Shown: positions 1 to 7,503, counted from the first letter of the stretch. The stretch is 28,024 nt of DNA from VFMC01 sp044359565 (GCA_044359565.1 JBIKLX010000019.1:1-28024); one strand, 5' to 3'. Translations and numbers: made by a program. The notes: generated from the letters alone by a model not told the origin.

Positions 1-1104
1 GGTGGCAACGATGGCCAGCCAGGCGAGGGCAGAGCCGGCGCCGGCGCGCTCGCGCCATGGCCGGGCGCTGCTGCGGTGGTGGTCGGGGCGGGCGTCGCGG
101 GCTCGGAGATAGGTGGTGAAACGCGCGCTGCCACGAACCTGGAGACCTGCCACCTCACCGTCGGGCACACTGCGACCGGCCGCCAGGGCACGACGCCGCG
201 CGAAGGCGGCGGGCACGCGGGCGACCTGGCTCAGCAGGGCCCACAGCGCGGCCCACCCACGACGGAACTGCCCGGTGAACAGCGACACCACGAACTCGCC
301 GAGGGTCAGCAACGTGAGTTGCAACAGCACCAGCGGCAGTCGTCGGGCCCCGGTGAGGGTGACCACGGAGTTGATGCGATGCCGCTCGCGAAGGGCGTGA
401 TGGGCGAGGTCGGGACGGCGTTCGCTCAGCCGCTCGAGGTGACGGGCGCGGGCTGACGGCACCACCACCACTCGGGCCCCGCCGAGGTGGGCGCGCCAGC
501 ACAGATCGACATCGTCGCCGTAGAACTCGACTGACGGATCGAACCCGCCGAGCGCTCGGAACAGATCGGCTCGAACCAGCAGGCAGGCCGAGGGCAGGGC
601 GAACACGTCGCGCACTGCGTCGTGCTGCTCCTGGTCGGTCTCACCGGGCTCGACGAACGGGTCGACCTCGCCGAAACGGTCGACGCCGAATCCGACGTGC
701 TGCAGCACGACCGGATCGTGCCAGTCGACGAGCTTCGGGCCGACGATGCCGGCGTTCGACCGGTACAGCTCTTCCACCATCAGCCGGATGGCGTCGGGTT
801 CGAGCGCGACATCGTCGTGCAGGAAGCAGAAGAACCCATTGCCGCCCTCCACGAGGCGCAGCACTTCGTTGGCCGTCGGGCCGAACCCGGGGTTGCCCTC
901 GATGGACCGCACGAACGAATTGGGCACCGACGCCCGCACCCGATCGGGTAGCTCGCCGGGGTCGCCCGTGACGAGTAGCAGCGAGCGGAGGTTGGGGTAG
1001 TCCTGGGCTGCAAGGCCGGCGAGGACACCGTCGAACCAGTCGGCCGGTTCGTGCACCACCATCACCGCCACGACCGGCGGAGCGAGTTGATCGGTGACCT
1101 CCAC
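1..1104 (-). CDS. Family 2 glycosyltransferase, membrane-associated (C-terminus off window)
   Basis: The reading frame is open from a GTG at 1104 to the window edge (368 codons, no stop), so the C-terminus is missing. Residues 10-210 look like a GT-A family 2 glycosyltransferase: VVAVMVVHEP at the first strand, a DxD-like HDD at 96-98 that would bind metal and nucleotide sugar, and YGDDVDLCWR at 195-204, the acceptor/catalytic region. RERHRINSVV at 239-248 precedes a hydrophobic stretch at about 256-276. Another hydrophobic stretch begins at the edge, so the full protein is probably a larger multi-span enzyme. It would add a sugar to a lipid-linked or surface glycan at the membrane; donor and acceptor cannot be read. 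The GTG start is supported by TAACCT nine bases upstream and by homology beginning at once. It diverges from the 76-aa gene. Confidence 0.85.
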   Translation of the reverse strand, partial: MEVTDQLAPPVVAVMVVHEPADWFDGVLAGLAAQDYPNLRSLLLVTGDPGELPDRVRASVPNSFVRSIEGNPGFGPTANEVLRLVEGGNGFFCFLHDDVALEPDAIRLMVEELYRSNAGIVGPKLVDWHDPVVLQHVGFGVDRFGEVDPFVEPGETDQEQHDAVRDVFALPSACLLVRADLFRALGGFDPSVEFYGDDVDLCWRAHLGGARVVVVPSARARHLERLSERRPDLAHHALRERHRINSVVTLTGARRLPLVLLQLTLLTLGEFVVSLFTGQFRRGWAALWALLSQVARVPAAFARRRALAAGRSVPDGEVAGLQVRGSARFTTYLRARDARPDHHRSSARPWRERAGAGSALAWLAIVAT

Positions 1105-1113
1105 GAATGGGCG

Positions 1114-1119
1114 AGGTTA
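1114..1119 (-). promoter_or_regulatory. -10-like hexamer TAACCT for the glycosyltransferase
   Basis: On the minus strand TAACCT is followed by nine bases and then the GTG start at 1104. No Shine-Dalgarno-like sequence fits in that space. The same hexamer and spacing occur before the flippase gene. This suggests a leaderless or nearly leaderless transcript. No convincing -35 was seen. Confidence 0.5.
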
Positions 1120-1146
1120 GCGGTGCGGGCCGTTGTCCGGCCGGTC

Positions 1147-1182
1147 ACCGCACAGTGCTAGCAGTTGCTAGCACTGTGCGGT
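1147..1182. promoter_or_regulatory. Perfect 17-bp-arm palindrome, probable repressor operator
   Basis: Arms at 1147-1163 and 1166-1182 are exact reverse complements separated by GT. Inside, the self-complementary octamer TGCTAGCA occurs twice (1156-1163 and 1166-1173), spaced 10 bp, one helical turn. The element lies in the 132-nt gap between divergent starts and overlaps the likely promoter of the small gene at 1237. That position fits a dimeric repressor site better than a terminator, since no gene ends here. The regulator is not identifiable from the sequence. Confidence 0.65.
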
Positions 1183-1187
1183 ATGTT
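1182..1187 (+). promoter_or_regulatory. Possible -10 (TATGTT) of the 76-aa gene
   Basis: TATGTT touches the right arm of the palindrome. Transcription would begin near 1194 and leave a leader of about 40 nt carrying the GAAAGG ribosome site at 1225-1230. A -35 at normal spacing would fall inside the palindrome, so a bound protein would block the promoter. Confidence 0.35.
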
Positions 1188-1236
1188 GCTTGCACCTCGC
1201 CGACCCCCTCGGCACCGCCCCCGCGAAAGGCTCGAC

Positions 1237-1467
1237 ATGCCCACGTTCCCGTCCATCGACCTCACCCGCTTCGACCTGTCGAAGATCGAGCTGCCGAAGG
1301 TAGATCTGGCCACCTTCGCCGACACCGCACGCGACACGGCCCGCGACGCGGCGTACGTTGCCATCGGTGCCAGTGTCCTCGCCGTTCGCGAAGTGAACAT
1401 CGCCGGTCGGTCGGTCGTCAGCGCAACCCTGCGCCAGGCGCGCAGCATGATGGGCTCCGCAGCCTGA
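1237..1467 (+). CDS. Small protein with pentapeptide-periodic N-terminus, unknown function
   Basis: 76 aa. The ATG at 1237 is chosen because GAAAGG sits six bases upstream; an in-frame earlier start at 1165 would put coding sequence inside the palindrome. I do not recognise the family with confidence. Residues 7-26 read as four five-residue units, IDLTR, FDLSK, IELPK, VDLAT (hydrophobic, acidic, Leu, variable, usually basic). The rest is alanine-rich and probably helical, with a mildly hydrophobic stretch at about 38-49 followed by basic residues. Such a layout could bind a membrane, lipid granule or partner protein; a phasin-like role is speculation. The palindrome upstream suggests it is a regulated gene. 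Its 3' end converges on the SpoIID gene with 12 nt between stop codons. Confidence 0.65.
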   Translation: MPTFPSIDLTRFDLSKIELPKVDLATFADTARDTARDAAYVAIGASVLAVREVNIAGRSVVSATLRQARSMMGSAA

Positions 1468-1472
1468 GATTG

Positions 1473-1486
1473 CGGCTGATCAGCCG
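1473..1486. other. 14-bp palindrome at convergent gene ends
   Basis: CGGCTGATCAGCCG is a perfect palindrome between the 76-aa gene and the SpoIID gene; its TCA at 1480-1482 is the SpoIID stop codon. As a hairpin it would have only a five-pair stem with a GATC loop and no T tract, so a role as a bidirectional terminator is weak. Confidence 0.3.
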
Positions 1487-3933
1487 AACCAGCCGGTCAC
1501 GTCGACCACCAGATGGGTCGAGGCGTTGGCCACCACGCACCAGTCGCCATCGGCGCTGAGCACGGTGTTCACCATGGCCGCCGTGTTGGCTGCCGCCGGG
1601 TACCGCAGCATCGACAGCTGTGGCGCCCGAGCCAGGCACGGGTGCACCGTCAAGAAGCCCGCCGCCGGCGCGTCGACCGCGGTGAACTGAGCGACGACAG
1701 CCCGCACGCCCGTGGCGGGCAACCCACCCACGCCGGCGACGTCGATACGCCGGTCGGCGTTCCTGGCGAACGAGCCCACCCATCCTGAGCCCGACCGGGT
1801 GTCGGCCAGCCGGAACGGGGTGATGGCACGGAACTCGGTGCTCGCCGACGGGCCGTACCAGCCGGCCAGGTCGACGGCCAGGTGCATCGGCCGGCTGACG
1901 AAGAAGCACACCTCGCCCGTCGGCCCGACGGCAACGTCGACGGAGTTGGTCACCGACGCCCCGGCCATCACGTTCACCGAACTGACGACCGGCATCGGCG
2001 TGTCGCATGGCCAGACCGTGACGAACCCGTCAGACCGCGCATCGAGGGCGTGCACGGTGAACGACGCCGCGGTCGAGTCGCTGGGCGCACCACCGCTCCC
2101 CCGTGTGCCCACCCGCACCACCGAGCCGGCCGCCAGCACGGTGCCGCCGGTTCGCGAGTCGTAGCGACGCGACGACGTGATGGGCTCGAACCGACTACCG
2201 CTTCCCGGGGCGAATGCTCCGAACAGGTCGACCACCACGTGGGTGCTCGCGCTGCTGAACAGACAGAACGTTCCGTCGGCACCCAGGGGCACGATGGCCG
2301 AGCCGCTCACCACCTGGCCGGGGCGGGCCTGCACCACCGAGGCGAGCGGGCGAGCCACCCCGCAGGGATAGACAGTCAGGTATCCGGCCGCAGCACTCTC
2401 GATAGCCACCAGATCGACGCTGACCGCCGTACTACCCGCCGCCACCGGCGGGCGCACGACGAGGGTGCATCCTCCGGCCAGCGCGGCGGCACCCGTACCG
2501 GTACCCGTGCGGGTGTCGACCAGACGCCGCGGTGCCACGGGGGTGAACCGCGACGACGCGGAGACGAAGGAGGCAGCGGTGACAGCGGGCGGAACCCGCG
2601 ACCCGCAACCCGGGGCCGGTGCCGGTGCCGGTGCCGGTGCCGGGGCCGGGGCCGGGGCGTCGTTGCGCAGCGAGAACCAGTTCGACAACATCCCCACCGC
2701 ACGGCGGAACGTATCGCCGGTCAGCGTCACCGATCCGGCCGTGCCGGTCACCGTGATGCTCAACACCCGGCCACCCCAGTCGCCCTCACCCGAACGCCGG
2801 TTCACGGTGAGGCCGGTGTACGTGCCGATGGCCGGCCATGCCTGGGCGATCGCTGCCGTGGAGACCGTGGCCGTCCAGTTGTGGAAGGGATTCGATGCAA
2901 CGTCATCACCCTCGTCGGGCACCGCCGGGAACGGCAGCGTGCTGGCCGCCGTCCAGCCGCCCGACGACGACGAGAACATGGTGTAGGCGAGCGGACCGGT
3001 GGCCGAGCCGACGCGCCGCACCACCCCTGCGGTGGCAGTGACCGCCGCATCGGTCGAGGCGTATTCGTTGCGCTTCACGACACCGCCGATGCCCTGCCGG
3101 GAAGCAGCGCCGGGATAGAACTGGCACACCAGATCGCACGTGGCCGCGTACGAGTAGCGCTTCTCGGCCAGCCCGTAGGTACGGGCAGCGACCGCCTGCG
3201 CCTGCAGTGCTGCGGCGCCCTTGGCCGCCCACGAGGGCGACATCTCGGCAGCCACGATCGGCCGCAGATACTGCTCGAGCGGCACCACGTTCACCGTGCG
3301 GTTCTCGCCCTGGGTGCCGTTCACCGCACGGATCGACCCTCGGTACGACCTCACCACACCCGAGGGCTCGCACACAGCCGCGAGGTCGGCGATCGACGTA
3401 CTGGCCGAGGTGTCGGTCGACGGCCCCACCGTCACCACGGCGAGTCCGGCTGCTACCTGCGTCCAACCGGTCGACAGCACGTCGGTGGCTGCCGGGCACG
3501 TCGGTTCGGGTCGGGCCCACACCGTGTACGCACCGGGTGCGGTCTCGCGAGCGATGATGGAACCCCACGGACCGCTCGTCACACCCTCCACCACGAGTTT
3601 GCGACTGTCGCTCACCACGGCGGTCTGCAGGTCGTCGAGTCGCATCAACCGCACCGCGACGGTGCCCCCTGACACAGTGGCCGCCACCGTCGCGCCGTAG
3701 TAGTGATCGAGGATCTGTGCGGCGGTCCACCCGTGGTCGGCCGCATAGCCGTAGGCGCCCCATTGGCTCATGCCGATGCCGTGGCCGCTGCCGTGCCCGT
3801 CGAACACGAGCGTGTTGGCCACTGCGCCACGTGTCGGGGTAGCCAGCACTGTCGGCGCATACGCCACCACACCACCGGCAATGCCGGACGCGATCGTGAG
3901 CGCCGCGAGGGGGCGCCGCCAGCACCTGTTCAC
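1480..3933 (-). CDS. Secreted SpoIID/LytB-domain protein with C-terminal surface repeats
   Basis: 817 aa from GTG at 3933, chosen because VNRCWRRP followed by a hydrophobic run (10-31) makes a signal peptide. Residues 44-80 (DGHGSGHGIGMSQWGAYGY) and 218-255 are SpoIID-family signatures; E230 in AAEMSPSW, followed by ALQAQAVAARTY, matches the catalytic glutamate of SpoIID lytic transglycosylases, which cut denuded peptidoglycan glycan strands. An (Ala-Pro)8 linker at 426-441 joins this domain to three repeats of about 115 residues (from 463 to the end), each starting near R-L/Y-x-D-T/S-R and ending VVDVTGWF-like. This family is known for sporulation, but SpoIID/LytB domains also occur in non-sporulating actinobacteria, so a wall-remodelling or surface role is inferred. 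No strong SD or -10 was seen upstream. It diverges from the flippase gene with a 93-nt gap. Confidence 0.85.
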   Translation of the reverse strand: MNRCWRRPLAALTIASGIAGGVVAYAPTVLATPTRGAVANTLVFDGHGSGHGIGMSQWGAYGYAADHGWTAAQILDHYYGATVAATVSGGTVAVRLMRLDDLQTAVVSDSRKLVVEGVTSGPWGSIIARETAPGAYTVWARPEPTCPAATDVLSTGWTQVAAGLAVVTVGPSTDTSASTSIADLAAVCEPSGVVRSYRGSIRAVNGTQGENRTVNVVPLEQYLRPIVAAEMSPSWAAKGAAALQAQAVAARTYGLAEKRYSYAATCDLVCQFYPGAASRQGIGGVVKRNEYASTDAAVTATAGVVRRVGSATGPLAYTMFSSSSGGWTAASTLPFPAVPDEGDDVASNPFHNWTATVSTAAIAQAWPAIGTYTGLTVNRRSGEGDWGGRVLSITVTGTAGSVTLTGDTFRRAVGMLSNWFSLRNDAPAPAPAPAPAPAPAPGCGSRVPPAVTAASFVSASSRFTPVAPRRLVDTRTGTGTGAAALAGGCTLVVRPPVAAGSTAVSVDLVAIESAAAGYLTVYPCGVARPLASVVQARPGQVVSGSAIVPLGADGTFCLFSSASTHVVVDLFGAFAPGSGSRFEPITSSRRYDSRTGGTVLAAGSVVRVGTRGSGGAPSDSTAASFTVHALDARSDGFVTVWPCDTPMPVVSSVNVMAGASVTNSVDVAVGPTGEVCFFVSRPMHLAVDLAGWYGPSASTEFRAITPFRLADTRSGSGWVGSFARNADRRIDVAGVGGLPATGVRAVVAQFTAVDAPAAGFLTVHPCLARAPQLSMLRYPAAANTAAMVNTVLSADGDWCVVANASTHLVVDVTGWFG
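1483..2547 (-). repeat. Three degenerate ~115-residue surface repeats in the SpoIID protein
   Basis: The repeats begin FTPVAPRRLVDTRTG, FEPITSSRRYDSRTG and FRAITPFRLADTRSG. They share internal markers: GYLTVYPC, GFVTVWPC, GFLTVHPC in the middle, then FCLFSSAS, VCFFVSRP, WCVVANAS, then HVVVDLFGAF, HLAVDLAGWY, HLVVDVTGWF at the end. Two conserved cysteines per unit could form a disulfide, fitting an extracellular location. Similar repeats are common in actinobacterial surface proteins; the ligand is unknown. Confidence 0.75.
2611..2658 (-). repeat. Eight 6-bp repeats coding an (Ala-Pro)8 linker
   Basis: Plus-strand units GGTGCC and GGGGCC repeat in frame eight times and encode residues 426-441 of the SpoIID protein. 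A hexanucleotide tract can change copy number by slippage without breaking the frame, so linker length may vary between strains. Pro-Ala linkers are typical extended spacers between extracellular domains. Confidence 0.85.
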
Positions 3934-4011
3934 AGTTGTGTGTATCGGCGCGCCGAGTGCCGACCTTGAGCCGACTCCACCGGTGCACACCTCACCGGAT
4001 GCTGCGACTTG

Positions 4012-4017
4012 TAACCT
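4012..4017 (+). promoter_or_regulatory. -10-like hexamer TAACCT for the flippase gene
   Basis: TAACCT is followed by nine bases and then the GTG at 4027, the same hexamer and spacing as before the glycosyltransferase at 1104. No SD sequence is visible. It supports the GTG start over the internal ATG at 4060. Confidence 0.5.
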
Positions 4018-4026
4018 TCTCTGTTC

Positions 4027-5352
4027 GTGGCACGCAACGACTCCGGCAGCACCGCCCGCATGCCACTTCCCGAGGGCACGATCCCGGTAGCAATCGGTCT
4101 GTTCATCGCCGGCGTCTGCAGTTTTGCCTTCTTCCGTGTGGGCAAGGTGGCCCTCGGCGGCGACGAAGCGTTCCAACCCGTCATCAGCCTGTGGTTCGCC
4201 ACATTTGCGCTGGCGCCGGGCTTGTTTCTTCCGCTCGAGCAGGAACTCGGCCGGGCGCTGTCGGCACGCCGGGCGCTCGGTCAGGGTGGACGACCCATCG
4301 TCGTCAAGGTGGTGGTGCTCGGCGCGGTGCTGGCGCTCGCGGTCTCCGTCGTCCTCCTCGCGCTCGGGCCCTGGCTGAGCGGCTCGTACTTCGGCGACAA
4401 CTGGACGATGGTGGCCGCCCTCGTGCTGGCGGTGGTGGCGTATGCGCCAGCGCATCTGTCACGCGGCCTGTGCAGCGGCATGGGTCGCTTCCGGGCCTAC
4501 GCGGTGGTGATGGGTGCCGATGGACTGGTGCGCATCGTGCTGTGCCTGCTGCTGGCTGGCATCGGGGTGAGCGCCGTCGGCTGGTTCGGCCTGGCGGTGG
4601 CTGTTTCGCCGCTGCTCGGTGTGGCCGCTGTTGGCTGGCGCAAGCAGTTGGTCACCGAACCGGGCCCGCCCGCCTCCTGGAAGGAGGTCACCCCGAATCT
4701 CGGCTGGCTCCTCCTTGGTTCGCTGATGGCAGCGAGCCTGGTGAACGCCGGACCGATCGCCACCAGCGTGCTTGCTGCCGACTCCGAGAAGGGCCTGGTC
4801 ACCCGATTCGGGTACGGCGTCATCCTGGCCCGTATCCCGCTGTTCCTCTTCCAGGCCGTGCAGGCCGCGCTGCTACCCCGTCTGTCGCATCTGGCGGCAA
4901 GCGGCCAGATGGACGAGTTCGTCGTCGGGTTCCGCCGCCTGGTGCGTGTGGTGGTGGCCGTTGGTGTGCTCGGCGTGGTGGGCGCGTTCACGCTCGGTCC
5001 GCTCGCGGTGGAGATCCTCTACGACAGCACGCTGAGCCGACGCACCCTCGCTGTCCTCGCGCTCGGCAGCGTCTTCTACATGATCGGCCTGGCCATGGCC
5101 CAAGCAGTCATTGCCCTGCACGGACACGCGCTCGTGGCATTGGGCTGGACAGCGGGCATGGCGGCCTTCGTGTTGTCGACGTGGCTCATCGGCGGCGAGG
5201 TGTTCCGCCGCGTCGAACTGAGCCTGCTCATCGGCTCGGGCGTGGCCATGCTGATGTTCTGGCTGGCGCTCAAGGCCCGCCTGCGGGCGGGCGCGGTGCC
5301 CGACGAGGCCTCGGTGATCGAGGCCCTCACCGATATGCCCTTCGAGACCTGA
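4027..5352 (+). CDS. Polysaccharide flippase-like multi-span membrane protein (MOP superfamily)
   Basis: 441 aa, mostly hydrophobic helices. Candidate membrane spans begin at about residues 20, 55, 93, 137, 167, 189, 230, 261, 301, 337, 367 and 393, close to the 12-14 expected of Wzx/MurJ-like flippases. These carry lipid-linked sugar units from the inner to the outer face of the membrane. The charged N-terminus and the PEGTIPVAIGLFIAG first span fit the family. Placement between wall-enzyme, sugar-nucleotide and glycosyltransferase genes supports export of a glycan. The start is GTG at 4027 with a -10-like hexamer nine bases upstream. No polymerase (Wzy) gene is visible nearby. The stop codon directly abuts that of the convergent gmd gene. 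The substrate cannot be predicted. Confidence 0.75.
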   Translation: MARNDSGSTARMPLPEGTIPVAIGLFIAGVCSFAFFRVGKVALGGDEAFQPVISLWFATFALAPGLFLPLEQELGRALSARRALGQGGRPIVVKVVVLGAVLALAVSVVLLALGPWLSGSYFGDNWTMVAALVLAVVAYAPAHLSRGLCSGMGRFRAYAVVMGADGLVRIVLCLLLAGIGVSAVGWFGLAVAVSPLLGVAAVGWRKQLVTEPGPPASWKEVTPNLGWLLLGSLMAASLVNAGPIATSVLAADSEKGLVTRFGYGVILARIPLFLFQAVQAALLPRLSHLAASGQMDEFVVGFRRLVRVVVAVGVLGVVGAFTLGPLAVEILYDSTLSRRTLAVLALGSVFYMIGLAMAQAVIALHGHALVALGWTAGMAAFVLSTWLIGGEVFRRVELSLLIGSGVAMLMFWLALKARLRAGAVPDEASVIEALTDMPFET

Positions 5353-6342
5353 TCAGCGGCGATTGAGCCGCGATGCCTCGTACTCGAGGTCGTTCGCCAC
5401 CATCATCGCGATGAGCTCGGGGAACATGACCTCAGGCTCCCAACCGAGCTTCTCGCGAGCCTTGCTGGCATCGCCGATGAGCAGGTCGACCTCGGCCGGG
5501 CGGAGGAACTTGGGGTCTTGGCGCACATACGGCCGCCAGTCGTCGATACCGATCTCGGCGAAGGCTCGCTCGACCAGATCTTCGATGCTGTGGGTCTGGC
5601 CCGTGGCAATGACGAAATCGTCGGGTTCGGCCTGCTGGAGCATCATCCACATCGCCTTCACGTAGTCACCCGCGTAGCCCCAGTCGCGCTTGGAGTCGAG
5701 GTTGCCCAGTGTGATGTGATCTTGAACACCGAGTTTGATGCGAGCGACCGCGTTGGTGACCTTGCGGGTGACGAACTCGAGACCGCGGCGCGGGCCCTCG
5801 TGGTTGAACAGGATGCCCGAGCAGGCGAACAGGCCGTAGCTCTCGCGATAGTTCACCGTGATGTCGTGGCCGAACACCTTGGCGCAGCCGTAGGGCGAAC
5901 GCGGGTGGAACGGGGTGGTCTCGACCTGCGGCGTTTCGCGCACCTTGCCGAACATCTCCGAGGAACTGGCCTGGTAGAAGCGAATCGGGTTGTTCTGGCT
6001 GCCGCCCACGATGCGTACGGCGTCGAGCATCCGCAGCACACCCGTGCCGGTGATGTTGGCCGTGAGTTCGGCCTGGTTGAAACTCATTGCCACGAACGAG
6101 ATGGCAGCGAGGTTGTACACCTCGTCGGGCTGCGCCAGGTCGAGCGCCTTCACCAGCGACGGCAGGTCGGCCAGATCGCCGGGCACCGCCTCGACGTAGG
6201 GGAACTCTTCGCGTAGTTGCTGCATACGCGGGTTGTTCTGCCCCTTCACCATGCCGAAGATCTCGTATCCCTTGCTGTGCAGGAACTCGGCGAGGTGTTG
6301 GCCGTCCTGGCCGGTGATGCCGGTGATGAATGCGCGCGGCAC
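5353..6342 (-). CDS. gmd: GDP-mannose 4,6-dehydratase
   Basis: 329 aa. It converts GDP-D-mannose to GDP-4-keto-6-deoxy-D-mannose, the entry to GDP-fucose, GDP-rhamnose and related sugars. It is an extended SDR: GITGQDG at 8-14 binds NADP, SSSEMFG at 126-132 supplies the active-site Ser and Glu (S127, E129), and Y151 and K155 of YGCAK complete the site. HEGPRRG and the RDWGYAGDYV segment are typical of Gmd. The GTG at 6342 is chosen because GAAGGGA precedes it and the NADP motif starts at residue 5; an open frame runs further upstream but is not homologous. No downstream GDP-fucose synthase or reductase is recognisable in the window; the unusual SDR at 8480 lacks catalytic residues. It converges with the flippase and diverges from the GT4 gene at 6412. 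Confidence 0.93.
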   Translation of the reverse strand: MPRAFITGITGQDGQHLAEFLHSKGYEIFGMVKGQNNPRMQQLREEFPYVEAVPGDLADLPSLVKALDLAQPDEVYNLAAISFVAMSFNQAELTANITGTGVLRMLDAVRIVGGSQNNPIRFYQASSSEMFGKVRETPQVETTPFHPRSPYGCAKVFGHDITVNYRESYGLFACSGILFNHEGPRRGLEFVTRKVTNAVARIKLGVQDHITLGNLDSKRDWGYAGDYVKAMWMMLQQAEPDDFVIATGQTHSIEDLVERAFAEIGIDDWRPYVRQDPKFLRPAEVDLLIGDASKAREKLGWEPEVMFPELIAMMVANDLEYEASRLNRR

Positions 6343-6374
6343 GGGGGTCCCTTCGTCGGCGGATAGGTCGCCCG

Positions 6375-6380
6375 AGTCTA
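6375..6380 (-). promoter_or_regulatory. -10-like hexamer TAGACT for gmd
   Basis: On the minus strand TAGACT lies 32 bases before the gmd start. Transcription would start near 6368 and leave a leader of about 26 nt carrying GAAGGGA. It shares the 69-nt divergent gap with the promoter of the gene at 6412. No clear -35 was found. Confidence 0.35.
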
Positions 6381-6396
6381 GGGCCGCGCCCTCGGC

Positions 6397-6402
6397 TAGC
6401 GT
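6397..6402 (+). promoter_or_regulatory. -10-like hexamer TAGCGT for the GT4 gene
   Basis: TAGCGT is followed by nine bases and the ATG at 6412, with no SD sequence between. The spacing equals that before the genes starting at 1104, 4027 and 26235. Confidence 0.45.
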
Positions 6403-6411
6403 GCGCATCAC

Positions 6412-7503
6412 ATGACTCCCCGCGTCGCGTTCGACGTTGGCCCACTGCAGGGCCGGCGCACCGGTATCGGCCGTGCGGTGGCCGCGCTCGCCGACGCACT
6501 TGCCGAACGCGACGACGTCGACCTGCAGCCCTTCGTGACCAGCTTTCGCGCCCGACCAGAGGCAGGCACCCGACGCCTACCACTGCCGGCCGTAGCGGCC
6601 CATCGCCTCTGGGGTCACCTCGACCGACCGCGCGTCGACCGGTGGCTGGGGAGCGCCGACCTGGTGCACGGCACCAACTACGTGGTTCCGCCCTCGCGGC
6701 TGCCCCGGCTGGTGTCGGTGTACGACTGCTGGTTCCTTCTGCACCCCGACCAGGCCCATCCCGCCGTGGTCCGCGCCGGCACCGTGTTGGCCAGATCGAT
6801 TGCCGCCGGGGCGACGGTGCACTGCAGTTCCGACGCCACCGCTGCCACGCTGCGCCGCCTCTTCCCCGGGGTCGACACCTGCACGGTGCACCTCGGCGCA
6901 CTGCCCCTCGCCGCACCACCTACCACCTGCCCGATCCCGGAACTCGACGGCCCCGAGTTCGTGCTGTCGACCGCGACGCTCGAACGACGCAAGAACCTGC
7001 CACGGCTGATCGAGGCCTTCGGTCTGCTGGCACATCAGCGACGCGACGTGCGCCTGGTACTGGCGGGCGGCGATGGCGACGACCGGCCGCGCATCGAGGC
7101 GGCCATCGACGCGCTCGACCCCGAGGTGAGCCAACGCGTGCTGCTCACCGGATTCGTCGACGACGCCGTCCGGTCGTGGTTGCTGCACCATGCCCGCGTG
7201 CTCGCTTACCCCTCGCTCGACGAGGGGTTCGGGTTCCCCTTGCTCGACGCCATGCAGGCGCACGTGCCCGTCGTGGCCGCCCGGGCCGGTTCGATCCCAG
7301 AGGTTGCGGGCGACGCTGCCGTCCTCGTGCCGGTCGACGACACTTCCGCGCTGGCCGAGGCGCTGCACCACGTGCTCGACGACGACGCGGCACGCGCCCG
7401 TCTCGTGGCCGCAGGGCTCGAGCGAGTGGCCACGTTCACGTGGCACGCCACGGCGGCCTCGATGGCCTCGCTCTATCGCCGACTCGGAGGTTCCCCGACA
7501 TGA
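6412..7503 (+). CDS. Family 4 glycosyltransferase
   Basis: 363 aa with the two Rossmann halves of a GT-B enzyme. The N-terminus has VAFDVGPLQGRRTGIGRAV, a common start of GT4 mannosyl- and rhamnosyltransferase-like proteins. In the donor half, LSTATLERRKNLPRLIEAF (residues about 184-202) is the phosphate-binding segment, and LDEGFGFPLLDAM near 269-281 is the E-x7-E motif with Asp in the second position. It would transfer a sugar from a nucleotide donor to a growing glycan on the cytoplasmic face. Donor is unknown; the neighbouring gmd makes a GDP-6-deoxyhexose precursor plausible. Its TGA overlaps the cofD ATG (ATGA at 7500-7503), so the two are probably translationally coupled although their roles seem unrelated. 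Confidence 0.88.
   Translation: MTPRVAFDVGPLQGRRTGIGRAVAALADALAERDDVDLQPFVTSFRARPEAGTRRLPLPAVAAHRLWGHLDRPRVDRWLGSADLVHGTNYVVPPSRLPRLVSVYDCWFLLHPDQAHPAVVRAGTVLARSIAAGATVHCSSDATAATLRRLFPGVDTCTVHLGALPLAAPPTTCPIPELDGPEFVLSTATLERRKNLPRLIEAFGLLAHQRRDVRLVLAGGDGDDRPRIEAAIDALDPEVSQRVLLTGFVDDAVRSWLLHHARVLAYPSLDEGFGFPLLDAMQAHVPVVAARAGSIPEVAGDAAVLVPVDDTSALAEALHHVLDDDAARARLVAAGLERVATFTWHATAASMASLYRRLGGSPT

Noticed and set aside
1147..1182. CIRCE or HAIR heat-shock operator
   Set aside because: The core TGCTAGCA and 2-nt spacing differ from CIRCE (9-nt spacer) and HAIR (CTTGAGT arms), and no chaperone gene is adjacent.
2611..2658. Regulatory satellite repeat
   Set aside because: The tract is in frame within the SpoIID gene and codes the (AP)8 linker.
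1882..3672. Long plus-strand open frame of about 596 codons
   Set aside because: It is antisense to the SpoIID gene, Arg/His/Gly-rich with no domain signs; GC-rich DNA commonly leaves such frames open.
3934..4455. N-terminal extension of the SpoIID protein reading through the divergent gap
   Set aside because: The extension lies antisense to the flippase gene and would bury the signal peptide; GTG at 3933 fits better.
6330..7499. Upstream in-frame extension of cofD
   Set aside because: It overlaps the GT4 gene in another frame and has Arg-rich shadow composition; CofD homology begins at the ATG at 7500.
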